Made by a program: the position numbers and the translations under genes. Shown here piece by piece: positions 16,842-27,129 of a DNA stretch of 64,000 nt. Every line of letters begins with the position of its first letter. The stretch's first letter is position 1. The notes under the pieces were generated by a model. That model ran no database searches, was not told the origin of the DNA, and saw only the letters and a list, made by a program, of their open reading frames with translations. Source of the DNA: UBA4742 sp963773335 (lineage in GTDB: Bacteria; Actinomycetota; Acidimicrobiia; Acidimicrobiales; Acidimicrobilacustridaceae); NCBI GenBank assembly GCA_963773335.1, contig CAVZAT010000004.1, forward strand, positions 1,302,001 to 1,366,000, written 5' to 3'.

Positions 16842-18941
16842 TCAGTGGGTGATCAGCACCACCGAGCTGCCCTTCAGCACGGTGGCGCCGACGCCCGGGG
16901 TGGTGCCGGTCACGGTGCCCACGGGGTTGCCCTGGACTCCGCTGACGGTCAGGCCCACGGCCTGGAGGGCGGCCACCGCCGCCGACACGGTCATGCCCAC
17001 GACGTTGGTGGGGATGACCACGGTCGGCGGCCCGCTGGACACGATCAGGGTGACCGTCGAGCCCCTGGGCACCGACTTGCCCGCGGCCGGCGAGGTGCCG
17101 ATGACCTGGCCGGCGAGCACGGTGTTGGACGACTGCGGGGTCTGGGCCACCTTCAGGGCCATTTTCTGGAGCTGGGCGGTGGCGGCCGCCGCGGTGGTGG
17201 GCGGCCCGATGCCCGGCACCACCCGGGGCTTTGGTCCGTTGGACACCACCAGGGGCACCTTCGAGCCCTTGGGCAGCTGCGCCGGAAGGTTGGCGGCGGT
17301 GGCCAGCACCACGTCCTTGTTGTGGGTCTCGTCGTACTGGTAGGTCAGCGCCCCCACCCCCAGCCCCTCGGCCTGGAGCTCGGCGGTGGCGGCCACCAGC
17401 GGCATGCCCACCAGGTCGGTGGGCACCGTCACCGGTGGCGGGCCGGTGGAGACCACCAGCGACAGCGTCTTGTGCTCGGCCAGCTGGGTGCCGGGGGCCG
17501 GGGTCTGGGCCAGGATCTGGCCCGGCACCGTGGCGTCGCGGGCGGTGGCCGTCCGGTGGATCACCCAGTGGTCGTGACCGATCTTCTGGTTGAGGGTGGC
17601 CACGTTGGTGCCGACCAGGCTCGGGACCGGATGGGTCACCGGCTGGCTCTCGTACCACCAGCCCGCACCCCCGGCCAACAGGGCCAGCACCACCACGATG
17701 GCCAGGGTGATCCGGGGCCACCGACGGCGGCGACGTTCGACGGCGCCCCCCGTGTCGGCGCCGGCTGCGGCCCGGGTGCGCTCGGCGTCGCGTTGCGCCG
17801 CTCGTTCGGCCTTGCGGCTGCGGCGCCGGGCCCGCCGGCTCAGGCCTGAGTCCGGATCGCCGTCGCCCTCCGGGACGAGGTGGGCCAGCGGCGCGTCGGG
17901 CGCCGGCGGGTCGCCCACGGCGGCACCGGGCGCCCCAGCCGGATCCGACGCCGGGTCGGGGATGACGCGGATGCCGTCGATGACGGTACCGGGTGGGGCG
18001 GTCATGATCTCGGGCTCGGCGTCGGGCCGGCGCACGATCGTGGGGTCGCGGTCGGCCACCACGTCGTGCACGTGGACCACGGCGCCAGCCAGCACCAGGG
18101 GCTCGGGGCGGTCGAACTCGCCGGCCGCCTCCATCAGCGACCGGGTGAACGCCGCCGCGTCGGGTCGGTCATCGGGGCGGGGCACGCCGGCGGCGGCCAG
18201 CGCCGGTCGCAGGGCACCCAGCGCTTCGGGCACCTCGACCGGTCGCTCGACCCGGGCCATGAGCGTGCCGATCGTGGTGTCGGCGGAGAAGGGCACCTGA
18301 CCGGTCACCGTCTCGATCAGCACCAGGGCCAGCGAGTAGACGTCGCTGCGACCGTCGAGGGTCTCGCCCCGGGCCTGTTCGGGCGAGGCGTAGCGGGCCG
18401 TGCCCAGCACCGCGCCCTGCGGCTCGGTCCAGGCCGCCTCGGCCAGGGCCCGGGCCAGGCCGAAGTCGGCGATGCGCAGCCGGGCCTCCTCGTCGAAGAG
18501 CAGGTTGGCCGGCTTGATGTCGCGGTGCACGAAGCCGCGACGGTGGGCGTAGTCGAGGCCGCGTGCGGCCTACGAGCCCGACGAGCAGCGCCTGGGCCGG
18601 CGACAGCAGGTGGCCCTGGTCGAGCATCGCTGCGCAGGCTGCCCCCGCCCAGGTACTCGGTGACCACGAAGGGCACGGTCGTCGTGGCCCCAGTCGAACA
18701 CGGCCATCACGTTGGGATGGTTGAGCGCGGCCGCGGCCTGGGCCTCGGCTCGGAAGCGGCGCAGGAAGGCCTCGTCCTCGGAAAGGCCCTCGTGGAGGAT
18801 CTTCACCGCCACGCGTCGCCGCAGCGTGACGTCGTCGGCCAGGTACACGGTGGCGGACGCGCCGGTGCCGATGGGCGCCAGCAATCGGTACCGGTCCGAG
18901 AGGACCTGCCCGACGCGATCGGTCAAGCGCGACAACGCCAT
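16842..18941 (-). CDS. PASTA-type Ser/Thr protein kinase (three local frameshifts)
   Basis: PknB/StkP-like membrane kinase. N-terminal kinase: Gly loop GTGASATVYLADD, VAVKIL Lys, catalytic HRDIKPANLL, IADFGLA and YASPEQA. A juxtamembrane linker, one membrane helix (TLAIVVVLALLAGGAGWW) and four PASTA repeats follow (starting near VPSLVGTN, VPTDLVGMP, VPGIGPP, IPTNVVGMT), ending KGSSVVLITH. PASTA domains bind peptidoglycan fragments, so it should signal cell-wall status. The frame shifts three times between about 18570 and 18690 (near 18690, 18630 and 18571), all within the kinase N-lobe; sequence on both sides is intact. ATG 18941 is 6 nt from TAGCCT. Confidence 0.88.
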
Positions 18942-18947
18942 GGCGAC

Positions 18948-18953
18948 AGGCTA
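18948..18953 (-). promoter_or_regulatory. Leaderless -10 box of the PASTA kinase
   Basis: TAGCCT on the minus strand, 6 nt before ATG 18941. No clear -35. Confidence 0.45.
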
Positions 18954-19046
18954 GTAGTTACCCCGCTGTCATTCGGTCCATGGCTCGCCACCCGCACCGA
19001 CGAGGAGGTCGACCCGACGGTGGCCCGAACCCGATCGTCAGGCACA

Positions 19047-19595
19047 ATGATGGCCGTGACCACCACCGACTCGGGGGCGTTCGACGACGCCTCCTTCGAA
19101 GACCGCACCACCGCCGAGCAGATCGAGCTCGACGACGACCAGGGTTCGCCCCGGCCCCCCACCAAGGTCCCGGGCGTGTGGAAGCAGATGCCGCTGGCCG
19201 TGCGCATCGCCATGGTGGCGCTGCTGCTGGTGGCGATCGGCGCGATCTGGGCGCTGAGTCGTCAGAGCCTGGCCAGCTCCTCCAACCTGGCCGGCGGCAC
19301 CATCGTGGAGCTCATCCCCACCGACGGCTCGAACATCCTCCAGCAGGACCAGATCGGCATCGTGTTGAAGACCGGCTACCGGACGCAGCTGACCGTGAAC
19401 GGCACAGCCATCCCGGTGGGTCAGATGGAGACGGTCAACTACTCCTCCCAGACCCAGTACACGTTCCAGCCCGGGCCGGGCAAGGCGTTCAGCCGGTGGC
19501 CGGCGGGCAAGAGCTGCGTGGCCGCCAGCTACTGGCGGGTCCAGGACGGCCCGAGCCGCGCCAGCAGCCAGGGCTGGTGCTTCACCGTCGTGTGA
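19047..19595 (+). CDS. Membrane-anchored hypothetical protein
   Basis: 182 residues: acidic N-terminal ~45 residues (FDDASFEDRTTAEQIELDDD), one membrane helix (IAMVALLLVAIGAIWAL), then an extracytoplasmic domain of ~110 residues with an IVELIPTDGSNILQQDQIGI start and two Cys (KSCVAAS and GWCFTVV) that could pair. The domain is likely beta-rich. Starts at ATG 19047, ATG 19050 and GTG 19056 are all possible; CACAAT at 19043-19048 sits 7 nt before GTG 19056. Divergent from the PASTA kinase and perhaps functionally linked to it, but no family is recognised. Confidence 0.75.
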   Translation: MMAVTTTDSGAFDDASFEDRTTAEQIELDDDQGSPRPPTKVPGVWKQMPLAVRIAMVALLLVAIGAIWALSRQSLASSSNLAGGTIVELIPTDGSNILQQDQIGIVLKTGYRTQLTVNGTAIPVGQMETVNYSSQTQYTFQPGPGKAFSRWPAGKSCVAASYWRVQDGPSRASSQGWCFTVV

Positions 19596-19642
19596 TCGTC
19601 GGGCGAGCGTTCGCGTCGTCGTGGTGGGCGCGGGCCGCCCGT

Positions 19643-20307
19643 TCAGCCGGCGAGCAACCGGTCGAGCTCGGCGATGGCGGCGTGGTAGTCGGTGGTGACC
19701 AGGATGGGATGCAGCCCGGCTCGCCGGGCCGCATCGATGTTGCCGGGGTAGTCGTCCAGGAAGGCCGCCCGCTCGGGCGCCACGCCCAGCCGGTCCATCG
19801 TCAGGGCGAAGATGCGGGGATCGGGCTTGCGCATGCCCACCTCGCACGAGTCGATCACCACGTCGAAAGCTCGTCGAGGGGGAGCATGCCCCGCCAGAAC
19901 CCGCCGAACTCGACCACGTTGTTGGTGATCATGGCCGTGCGGTACCCCTCGGCCCGCAGGAGGCGCGTGCGCGCCACCATGGCTTCGCGGACCCCCGAAC
20001 CGGCCATGGAGGCGAGCATGTCGAACAGCTCGAGCTCCAGACCCTGGGCCCGCGCCTGCTCGTGGATCTGGCGGCGAGCCTCGTCGAGGGCCAGCTCGCC
20101 GCGCTCGGCCCGGTGCCAGGGGTGATCGGTGTCGCGGTCGTAGGAGCCGAACACGAACAGCATCGCCTGTTCGGGGTCCATGCCCAGGTCGAGGCCCCGG
20201 GTGCGCACCGCGTCGAACGGGGAGTCGGTGTAGACGCCGCCGAAGTCGAACACGACGGCGTCGAGCCGGCCCCCTCCCCTCGACGGGCCGGCGTCGCCCG
20301 GACTCAT
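19643..20307 (-). CDS. HAD superfamily hydrolase (frameshift)
   Basis: About 221 residues when joined. HAD motif I FDFGGVYTD, motif II MITNNV, motif III Lys in GMRKPDPRIF and motif IV FLDDYPGN are all present, fitting a small-molecule phosphatase with a helical cap. The break at about 19865-19868 is in a T run (GAGCTTTCGACG needs one more T to read DEL-FDVVIDSCEVG). ATG 20307 overlaps the ligA stop (ATGA), so it is cotranslated behind ligA. Substrate unknown. Confidence 0.85.
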
Positions 20308-22404
20308 GCCTCGGCTCCGGCATCGGAGGCCGAGGGCACGGCGCCGGGCCCCAACTCGCCGGTGGCCAGCAGGTGCTCGAAACCGGCCTCGTCCAGCACG
20401 GGCACCCCCAAGTCCTGGGCTTTGGTCACCTTGGCCGCCCCCGGGCTCTCCCCCACCACCACCGCCGTCGTCTTCTTGGACACACTGCTGGGCGCCTTGC
20501 CGCCGTGCGCCTTGATGGTGGCCTCGGCCCCGTCGCGGGTGTAGGCGGTCAGGGTGCCGGTGACCACCACCGACTTGCCTTCCAGGGTCTGGGCTGCGTC
20601 AGGCGGTGGCGGGCCCTCGAAGTTGAGCCCGGCGGTGCGCAGCCGCTCGATCAACGCCCGGTTGGCGTCCAGCGCGAACCAGTCGTGCACGCTGGTGGCG
20701 ATCACCGCGCCGACGCCCTCGACGGCCACCAGCTCGTCGACGGTGGCGGCCATGATCCGGTCGAGGTCGCCGAAGGCCCGAGCCAGCAGTTCGGCCCCGG
20801 CATAGCCCAGGTGGCGGATGTTGAGCCCGACCAGCAGGTTGGGCAACGGGCGATGGCGGGAGGCGTCGACGGCGGCGCGCAGGTTGGCGATGGACACCTC
20901 GCCGTAGCCGTCGAGCTCGCGCAGGCGATCGAAATCGAGCGTGTAGATGCTGGACGGGTCCTCGAGCAGACCCAGCTCACGGAAGCGGGCCACGCTCTGC
21001 TCGCCGAAGCCCTCGATGTCCATGGCCGCCACGGCTGGCGAAGTGCTCGATGGTGCCGACGACCCGGGCCGGGCAGGCCTCGTTCGGACAGCGGTGGTCG
21101 GCCTCGCCCTCGGGGCGGACCAGCCGGGTGCCGCACACCGGGCAGTCGAGGGGGAAGGTCCACGCCGCCAGCCCCTCGGGCCGCTCGGCCAGCACGGGAC
21201 CGACCACCTCGGGGATGACGTCGCCGGCCTTGCGCACGACGACCAGGTCGCCGGGCCGCACGTCCTTGGCCGCCACCTGATCCTGGTTGTGCAGGGTGGC
21301 CACCCCGACGGTGGAGCCGCCCACGAACACCGGGTCGAGCACGGCGAACGGCGTGGCCCGCCCCGTCCGACCGATCGAGACCTGGATGTCGACCAACCGG
21401 GTGGTGCGCTCCTCGGGCGGGAACTTGTAGGCGATGGCCCACCGGGGCGCCTTGGCCGTCGAGCCCAACTCGTTGCGCAGGGCCAGGTCGTCGACCTTGA
21501 TCACCACCCCGTCGATCTCGTAGTCGAGGTCGTGGCGGTGCTCCTGCCAGTGCAGGCAGTGGGCGTACACGTCGTCGAGCGTGGCCAGGCTGCGCACCTC
21601 GGGGTTGACCGGGAACCCGAGCTCGCGCAACCACTCGAGGGTCTCGCCGTGGGTGGCGAAGGTGGGGCCGCCGCGCACCTCGCCCAGCTGGTAGCTCCAG
21701 AAGGCCAACCGCCGCGACGCGGTGATGCTGGCATCCTTCTGGCGCAGCGACCCGGCCGCCGTGTTGCGGGGGTTGACGTAGGCGCGCAGGCCAGCCTCGA
21801 CCTGGGCGGCGTTGAGCCGCTCGAACTCGGCGATGGGCATGTAGATCTCGCCCCGCACCTCGACCACCTCGGGCGAGCCCGCCGGCAGCCGAGCCGGCAG
21901 CACCTCGATGGTGGCCACGTTGGCGGTCACGTCCTCGCCGGCCCGGCCGTCGCCGCGGGTGGCCGCCTGCACCAGCCGACCGCCTTCGTAGCGGATGGAC
22001 ACGGCCAGCCCGTCGATCTTCAGCTCGCTCACCAGCGCGACCGCGGCCACCGAGTCGCCCAGCTCGGCCAGGCGCCGCGCCAACCGGTCGCCCCAGGCCC
22101 GCAGCTCGTCGGCCGAGACGGCGTTGTCGAGCGACATCATGGGCACGGCGTGCACGACCGTGGCGAACGCGCCCGATGGCCGCCCGCCGACGACCTGGGT
22201 GGGCGAGTCGGGTGTGATCAGCTCGGGGAACTGGGCCTCGAGCGCCTGCAGCTCGCGCAGCAGCGCGTCCCACTCGGCGTCGGGGATCTCGGGCTCGTCG
22301 AGCTCGTAGTAGCGCTGGTTGTGGTAGCGGATGGTGGCGCGCAGCTCGTCGACCCGGGCGCCGGGATCGATCGGCGGGTCCTCAGACGGGGCACGGCGGG
22401 GCAC
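20304..22404 (-). CDS. ligA: NAD-dependent DNA ligase (frameshift)
   Basis: Essential replicative nick-sealing ligase, about 699 residues when joined. Adenylation Lys in ELKIDGLAV, domain Ia YHNQRYYELDEPEIPD, OB-fold KFPPEERTTRL, Zn-binding CPVC and CPNEAC, helix-hairpin-helix repeats (GVGAVIATSVHDWF) and the C-terminal BRCT domain (LEGKSVVVTGTLTAYTRDGA). The frame changes at about 21032-21036; removing one G from CGTGGCGGCC joins HFASR to AMDIEGFGEQSV. An essential gene with an intact remainder argues for sequencing error. It is followed by HAD and preceded by a repeat array. Confidence 0.96.
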
Positions 22405-22478
22405 GCCCGCACCCTACCGAAGCCCTACGACACCCTATTCATGCCTCACGCCGCGGAGCGGAGCGAAGCCGCCCGGCC

Positions 22479-22717
22479 GATGACACCCGGATGGCGAAGC
22501 GCCCGCAGGGAGGCCCCGCCGACCGGAGGGCCAAGAAGGCGCAGGCCGCCAGGCCGAAGCCGCTGGACCGATGACACCCGGATGGCGAAGCGCCCACAGG
22601 GAGGCCCCGCCGACCGGAGGGCCAAGAAGGCGCAGGCCGCCAGGCCGAAGCCGCTGGACCGATGACACCCGGATGGCGAAGCGCCCGCAGGGAGGCCCCG
22701 CCGACCGGAGGGCCAAA
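22479..22717 (-). repeat. Dispersed repeat, locus B: tandem array, 91-bp period
   Basis: Copies begin at 22479, 22570 and 22661 (plus-strand GATGACACCCGGATGGCGAA). The first two differ by one base (GCAGGG versus ACAGGG); the third is truncated. The element is on the minus strand relative to locus A. The array fills the 316-bp gap between the ligA start and the MetE-like stop codon; 22405-22478 holds a degenerate GC-rich lead-in and nothing else I can identify. Confidence 0.9.
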
Positions 22718-22720
22718 CAG

Positions 22721-23740
22721 TTACGCCCCCACGGAGAGGCGGACGCCGATGGCCTGGTCGTGGAGTCGTTCGGCCAGCCGGTTGGTGAACTCCAGCACCT
22801 GCTCGGCTTGGGTCACCCCGTGGCGGTAGAGGCCGCAGGCGGGCGTGATCATCGCCTGGGTGCGCAGCCGGGCCGGGTCGCAGCCACCGCTGGTGACCAG
22901 CTCGCACCACACGGCCGAGAGCTGGCGCCACAGGCGCTCGACGGTCGTGCCCAGCGGCCGGTCCGTGGGCACCGCCCCCCAGGCGAGCCAACCGCCGCGC
23001 TCGAGGAAGCTGGCCACCGCGCCGGCCGACGTCTCGATGCCGCCGTCGAGGGGCAGCGACAGGATGTGGGCGCCCGCCTGCAGCAGGAGGCGCCAGTCGG
23101 CGGTGCCGCAGCAGTGCAGGCCGGTGGTGGCCAGCCGCTCGAGCTGGGCCAACGTGCCCGACACCAGATCGATGGCGTCGAGCGCGGCGATCGGGAAGGC
23201 CGGGTCCATGGCTCCGATCAGGCTGGGCTCGTCCACGAAGGCCACCACCTCGGCCTGGGGCACCCGCCCACCCACGTACTGGACCAAGGCCCGGGCCCGG
23301 CGCTCGGTCGCCGCGCCTGACACCCGGAAGGCCAGTTCGGCCGGCACCCCCGCCGCGTGCAACGCCACGCCGAAGGTCACCGGCCCGGTGAGCGAGACCT
23401 TGATGGGCCCTCGGCGATCGGCCACCGCGGTCAGGAAGGCACGCAGGCCCACGAAGCTGTCGGAGGCGAAGCCGGGATCGGTGAGCGGAGCCTCGGGGTC
23501 GAGCGCGGAGATGTCGACGTCCATCGACCCATCCGGGCGCAGGGTCACGCCCGCTACCCCGCAGGCGGCCTGGGCGATCATGCCCTCGGCGAGTGACCGG
23601 GCCGGCAGCGACGGTGCCGCGGGCAGGCCGTGCTGGTGACGCAGGATGAAGTCGACGGCCTCCCCCGGGTCGTAGTGGGGCAGGCTGCCGATCGACGTGG
23701 CCAGCCCGACGGGCAATGGGACCAGACGATCATCTGCCAC
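22721..23740 (-). CDS. MetE/UROD-like methyltransferase-fold protein
   Basis: 339 residues from GTG 23740 (VADDRLVPLPVGLATSIGSL). The fold resembles the C-terminal half of cobalamin-independent methionine synthase and UROD: GPVTFGVALHAAG, FVDEPSLIGAMD and a probable zinc site HCCGTADWRLLLQ, ending with a helix containing ACGLYRHG. The same stand-alone gene lies beside ligA in mycobacteria (annotated vitamin-B12-independent methionine synthase), which supports the call. The methyl donor and acceptor are unknown. Upstream starts (another GTG, or ATG near 23813) cannot be excluded. Confidence 0.8.
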   Translation of the reverse strand: MADDRLVPLPVGLATSIGSLPHYDPGEAVDFILRHQHGLPAAPSLPARSLAEGMIAQAACGVAGVTLRPDGSMDVDISALDPEAPLTDPGFASDSFVGLRAFLTAVADRRGPIKVSLTGPVTFGVALHAAGVPAELAFRVSGAATERRARALVQYVGGRVPQAEVVAFVDEPSLIGAMDPAFPIAALDAIDLVSGTLAQLERLATTGLHCCGTADWRLLLQAGAHILSLPLDGGIETSAGAVASFLERGGWLAWGAVPTDRPLGTTVERLWRQLSAVWCELVTSGGCDPARLRTQAMITPACGLYRHGVTQAEQVLEFTNRLAERLHDQAIGVRLSVGA

Positions 23741-23863
23741 TCGAGCATCCCCCACGATGGTCCGCGGAACCGGTCTCGGCCCGTCGTTGCAGGATCGGCA
23801 CCGAACCTGCATTGCTGAGCTATGGAATAGCCACGGGGCACCTGGATACGCAAATCTTCGAAG

Positions 23864-24775
23864 ATGACCGAGACCTCCCGAAACGTCCGGTGGCGATCCC
23901 GCCTGGGCCGGTGGGGACTGGCCGCGGCCTGGGTGCTGGTCCCGCTGGTGTCGGGGCCGTCCCTGGCCGCCGCCCTGGATCCCTGCAGCCCGCTGTTCCG
24001 CTCGGCTGTCTCGGTCGCCCTCTGGGTGGGGTGGGCCGCGGGGCTGGCCGCCACGCTGATCCCCCGGACCGTCACCCTGACCGCCGTGCGCATCGCCGCC
24101 CCGGCGCTGGTGGTGGGCGCAGGATGGGCCGCGGCCGCCACTCCCGCCCCAGGGACCCGCGACGTGGTCTCGCTGGCCTACGCCGCACTGGTGGCGGTGG
24201 TCGCCTTCACCCCGGCGACGGGTCTTGCCTTCGTCAACGGATCGGCCTACGGCCTGGAGCGCCGCCTCCCGTTGCGGCCCCCCGGCGCGCTGGTGCTCGG
24301 CCCGATCGAGCTGGCCTGGGCCGTGGTGGTGTGCGGGTTCGCGGCCGGACCGTTGCTGCTCGCCGACCGCCAGTGGATCCTGGGCACGGTGGTTGTCATC
24401 GTGGGTTGGCCGGTGGCGGTGTGGACCTCGCGCTCGCTGCACATCCTGAGCCGGCGCTGGTTGGTGTTCACGCCCGCCGGCCTGGTGTTGCACGACCAGC
24501 TGGCCGTGGTCGAGTCGGTGCTGGTCATCCGCCAGCACCTGGCTGCCCTCGGCCCGGCGCTGGTCGGCACCGACGCCCGTGACCTGACCCTGGGTGCCTT
24601 CGGTCTGGCCCTCGAGGTGCGCCTGACCGAGCCGCTGCCCGTGAGCCCGTCGCCCCGCCGACACCTGCGATCCCGCGACGAGGTCACCACCGAGGAGGTC
24701 TCGGCCTTCCTGTTCACGCCCACCCGACCGGGGACCGTCCTGGCCGACGCAGCTGAGCGCGGCCTACTCGTCTAG
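23864..24775 (+). CDS. Conserved-looking membrane protein, unknown
   Basis: 303 residues. About five membrane segments in the first 190 residues (GLAAAWVLVPLVSGPSLAAA, SVALWVGWAAGLAATLI, AALVVAV-type segments, LVLGPIELAWAVVVCGFAAG, ILGTVVVIVGWPVAVW), then a ~120-residue cytoplasmic domain (SLHILSRRWLVFTPAGLVLH). ATG 23864 is preceded at 6 nt by AAATCT, a possible leaderless -10. Divergent from the MetE-like gene and convergent with mnmA. I do not recognise the family. Confidence 0.75.
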   Translation: MTETSRNVRWRSRLGRWGLAAAWVLVPLVSGPSLAAALDPCSPLFRSAVSVALWVGWAAGLAATLIPRTVTLTAVRIAAPALVVGAGWAAAATPAPGTRDVVSLAYAALVAVVAFTPATGLAFVNGSAYGLERRLPLRPPGALVLGPIELAWAVVVCGFAAGPLLLADRQWILGTVVVIVGWPVAVWTSRSLHILSRRWLVFTPAGLVLHDQLAVVESVLVIRQHLAALGPALVGTDARDLTLGAFGLALEVRLTEPLPVSPSPRRHLRSRDEVTTEEVSAFLFTPTRPGTVLADAAERGLLV

Positions 24776-24802
24776 CCCGCCGGTCATCGAGACTTCGGTC
24801 CG

Positions 24803-24835
24803 CTCCGCCGCGAACCGACGCGCCCCCGGGCGGAG
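24803..24835. terminator. Hairpin between convergent genes
   Basis: CTCCGCC (24803-24809) pairs perfectly with GGCGGAG (24829-24835), between the membrane protein stop and the mnmA stop. No T tract; probably bidirectional. Confidence 0.5.
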
Positions 24836-24838
24836 ACG

Positions 24839-25925
24839 TCAGGTGGCGCGAACGATGCCGCCGCCGAGCACCAGGTCGTCCCGGTAGAGGACCACGCTCT
24901 GGCCCGGCGCCACCCGGGGCTGGGGACCGTCCGACCACACCAGTTCCATGGTGGCCCCGTCAGGCGACGGACTCACCGTCACCGGGCGGGGCTGACCGTG
25001 GGCGCTGCACTGGGCCACCAGGACCCCGGTGTCGGTGGACGCCGATCGCGCCCTGAGCTCCGATCGGGCGCCGGGGGCCCACACCGGGTCCCCGATGACC
25101 ACCGACGAGGTGGTCAACGCCTCGGGCGGACCGACACGCACCTGGCGGCCGGCCACGTCGACCTCGACCGCGTAACGACCGGCCTGTTGACCGGACAATC
25201 CCAGGCCCCGACGCTGGCCCACGGTGACCAGTTCGACGGCGTCCACCTGGCCGACCGGCCGACCGGATCCGTCCACCACCCGGCCGGGGTGCAGGGCGAT
25301 CGCGCGGTTCCAGGAACGCTCGACGTCCGGCCGAGGCGGTGATGAAGCACACGTCCTGGCTGTCGGGCTTGGTCGCGGTGCGCAGCCCCAGGCCCGCCGC
25401 CTCGGCCCGGACCTCCGCCTTGGTCATCTCCCCCACCGGGAACCACACCCGGTCGAGCCACGACGGCTCGATCACGTAGAGCACGTAGCTCTGGTCCTTG
25501 GCCGTGTCGGCACCGCGGGCCAGGCGGCGCCGACCGAACTGGTCGGTGAGCAGGCGGGCGTGGTGGCCGGTGGCCACGCCCTCGAACCCGAGCGCCTCGG
25601 CCCGACGCAGCAGCCGATCGAACTTCAGGTGTCGGTTGCACTCGATGCAGGGGTTGGGGGTGCGCCCCACCACGTGGTCGGCCACATAGGGATCGACCAC
25701 CTGGGCGGTGAAATCGTCGGCGAAGTTGAACACCAGGTGATCGATGCCCAGGTGCTGGGCGGCCCGACGGGCGTCGTCCACGTCGCTCACCGAGCAGCAC
25801 CCGCGGTCGCTGTCGCCGCCCCACAGCTTGAGGGTCACCCCCGTGACGTCGTGGCCGCCGGCCACCAGGCGCGCCGCGGCCACCGACGAGTCCACCCCGC
25901 CCGACATGGCCACCAGGAGCTTCAT
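24839..25925 (-). CDS. mnmA: tRNA-specific 2-thiouridylase (frameshift)
   Basis: Thiolates U34 of Lys, Glu and Gln tRNAs. About 361 residues when joined. PP-loop AMSGGVDSSVAAA, the first catalytic Cys in TPNPCIECNRHLKF, and the second in KPDSQDVCFI; the C-terminal barrel (VTVGQRRGLGLSG onward) is in a second frame. Removing one C near 25307-25312 (GAACCGCGCG) joins FLE to RAIALHPGRVVDGSG. ATG 25925 overlaps the desulfurase stop (ATGA), which makes biological sense because that enzyme can supply the sulfur. Confidence 0.95.
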
Positions 25926-27120
25926 CGGGGGGTCAACTCGCGACCGGGGTGGGCGAACCGGGCCAGGCGCGCCACCGCGGCCGGCACGGTCTCGAGCGCC
26001 AGGTCGACCTCGGCGTCGGTGCTCGACCAGCCCAGCGACAACCGCAGCGATCCCTTGGCCAGGTCGCGGGGCACGCCCATGGCCGCCAGCACGTGGGACG
26101 GATCGAGCGCGCCGCTCGAACACGACGAGCCGGCTGAGGCGTACACCTCGCGCTGCTCGAGCAGGTAGAGCAGTGCCTCGCTCTCGACCCCCGGCAGGCA
26201 GAGATGGCAGATCCCGGGCACCCGTGGCATCGTCTCGCCGGCTCCGAACGCGGTGCCCCCCACACCGGTGAGCACCGCCCCGGGCACCGACGCCACCAGG
26301 CCGGCGGCCAGGCGGTCGCGCAGCTGTCCCACCCGCTCGACCACCTCGTGGCGGGCGTCGAGGGCCAGTCGGGCGGCCAGGCCCAATCCGACGATGCCGG
26401 CCACGTCGGGGGTGCCGGCGCGCCGGCCGCGCTCCTGGCCACCACCCATCTGACGGGGATCGGGCGCGGCCCGACCCCGCACCACCAGCGCGCCGACGCC
26501 CTTGGGGCCCCCGACCTTGTGGCCGCTGACCGCCACCAGATCGGCTCCGGCGGCCAAGGCGGACACGTCCAGCCAGGCCAGCGCCTGCACCGCGTCGGTG
26601 TGGACGGCGGCCTGGGGTGCGTGGGTTCGCACCACCTCGACGACCCGGTCGAGCGGCTGGATGGTGCCGACCTCGTTGTTCACCAACATGACCGAGACCA
26701 CCGAGACGATCTGGCCCCGGGACCGGGCGTCGACCAGCGCGGTCTGAAGCGCGTCGAGATCGATCAGGCCGTGGGCGTCGACACCCACGGTCACCCCCTG
26801 CCGCGGACCGCGACCGGGTCGGCGACTGCGTGGTGCTCGACCGCCGAGCACACGGCCAGGCCGCCGTCGTGGTCGAGGCTGCCCAGGATGGCCAGGTTGT
26901 CGGACTCGGTGCCGCCGCTGGTGAACACCACCTCGCCCGGCTCGGCTCCCAGGGCCTCGGCCACCACATCGCGGGCGTCGTCGACGGCTCGGCGGACCTC
27001 ACGAGCCAGGCGGTGGGCGCCCGACGGGTTGGCGTGCAGCTCGGTCAGGTACGGGAGCATGGCCTCGACCACCTCGGGCCGGGTCGGCGTGGACGCGGCA
27101 TGGTCGAGGTAGGCGGACAT
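25922..27120 (-). CDS. Cysteine desulfurase, NifS/IscS type (frameshift)
   Basis: PLP enzyme that provides persulfide sulfur. About 399 residues when joined. MSAYLDHAASTPTRPEVVEA at the start, VFTSGGTESDNLAI, PLP Lys in VSGHKVGGPKG and active-site Cys loop AGSSCSSGALDPSHVL. The frame breaks in a G run near 26795-26800: AGGGGGTGACC needs one more G to run from VAVRGRG into VTVGVDAHG. It is coupled to mnmA by ATGA, so tRNA 2-thiolation is its likely main job, with Fe-S assembly also possible. The same pairing occurs in mycobacteria. Confidence 0.94.
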
Positions 27121-27129
27121 GCCAAAAGG

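Noticed and set aside
19050..19595. Link of the 19047 membrane protein to the PASTA kinase as a substrate/sensor pair
   Set aside because: Divergent position is the only evidence; no shared motif or domain supports it, so it was not raised as a finding.
22479..22717. CRISPR array
   Set aside because: The 91-bp units are tandem without unique spacers, and no cas gene is present.
22721..24664. 647-residue form of the MetE-like protein
   Set aside because: The extra N-terminal part is antisense to the membrane protein at 23864 and is Gln/His/Gly-rich without domain signal.
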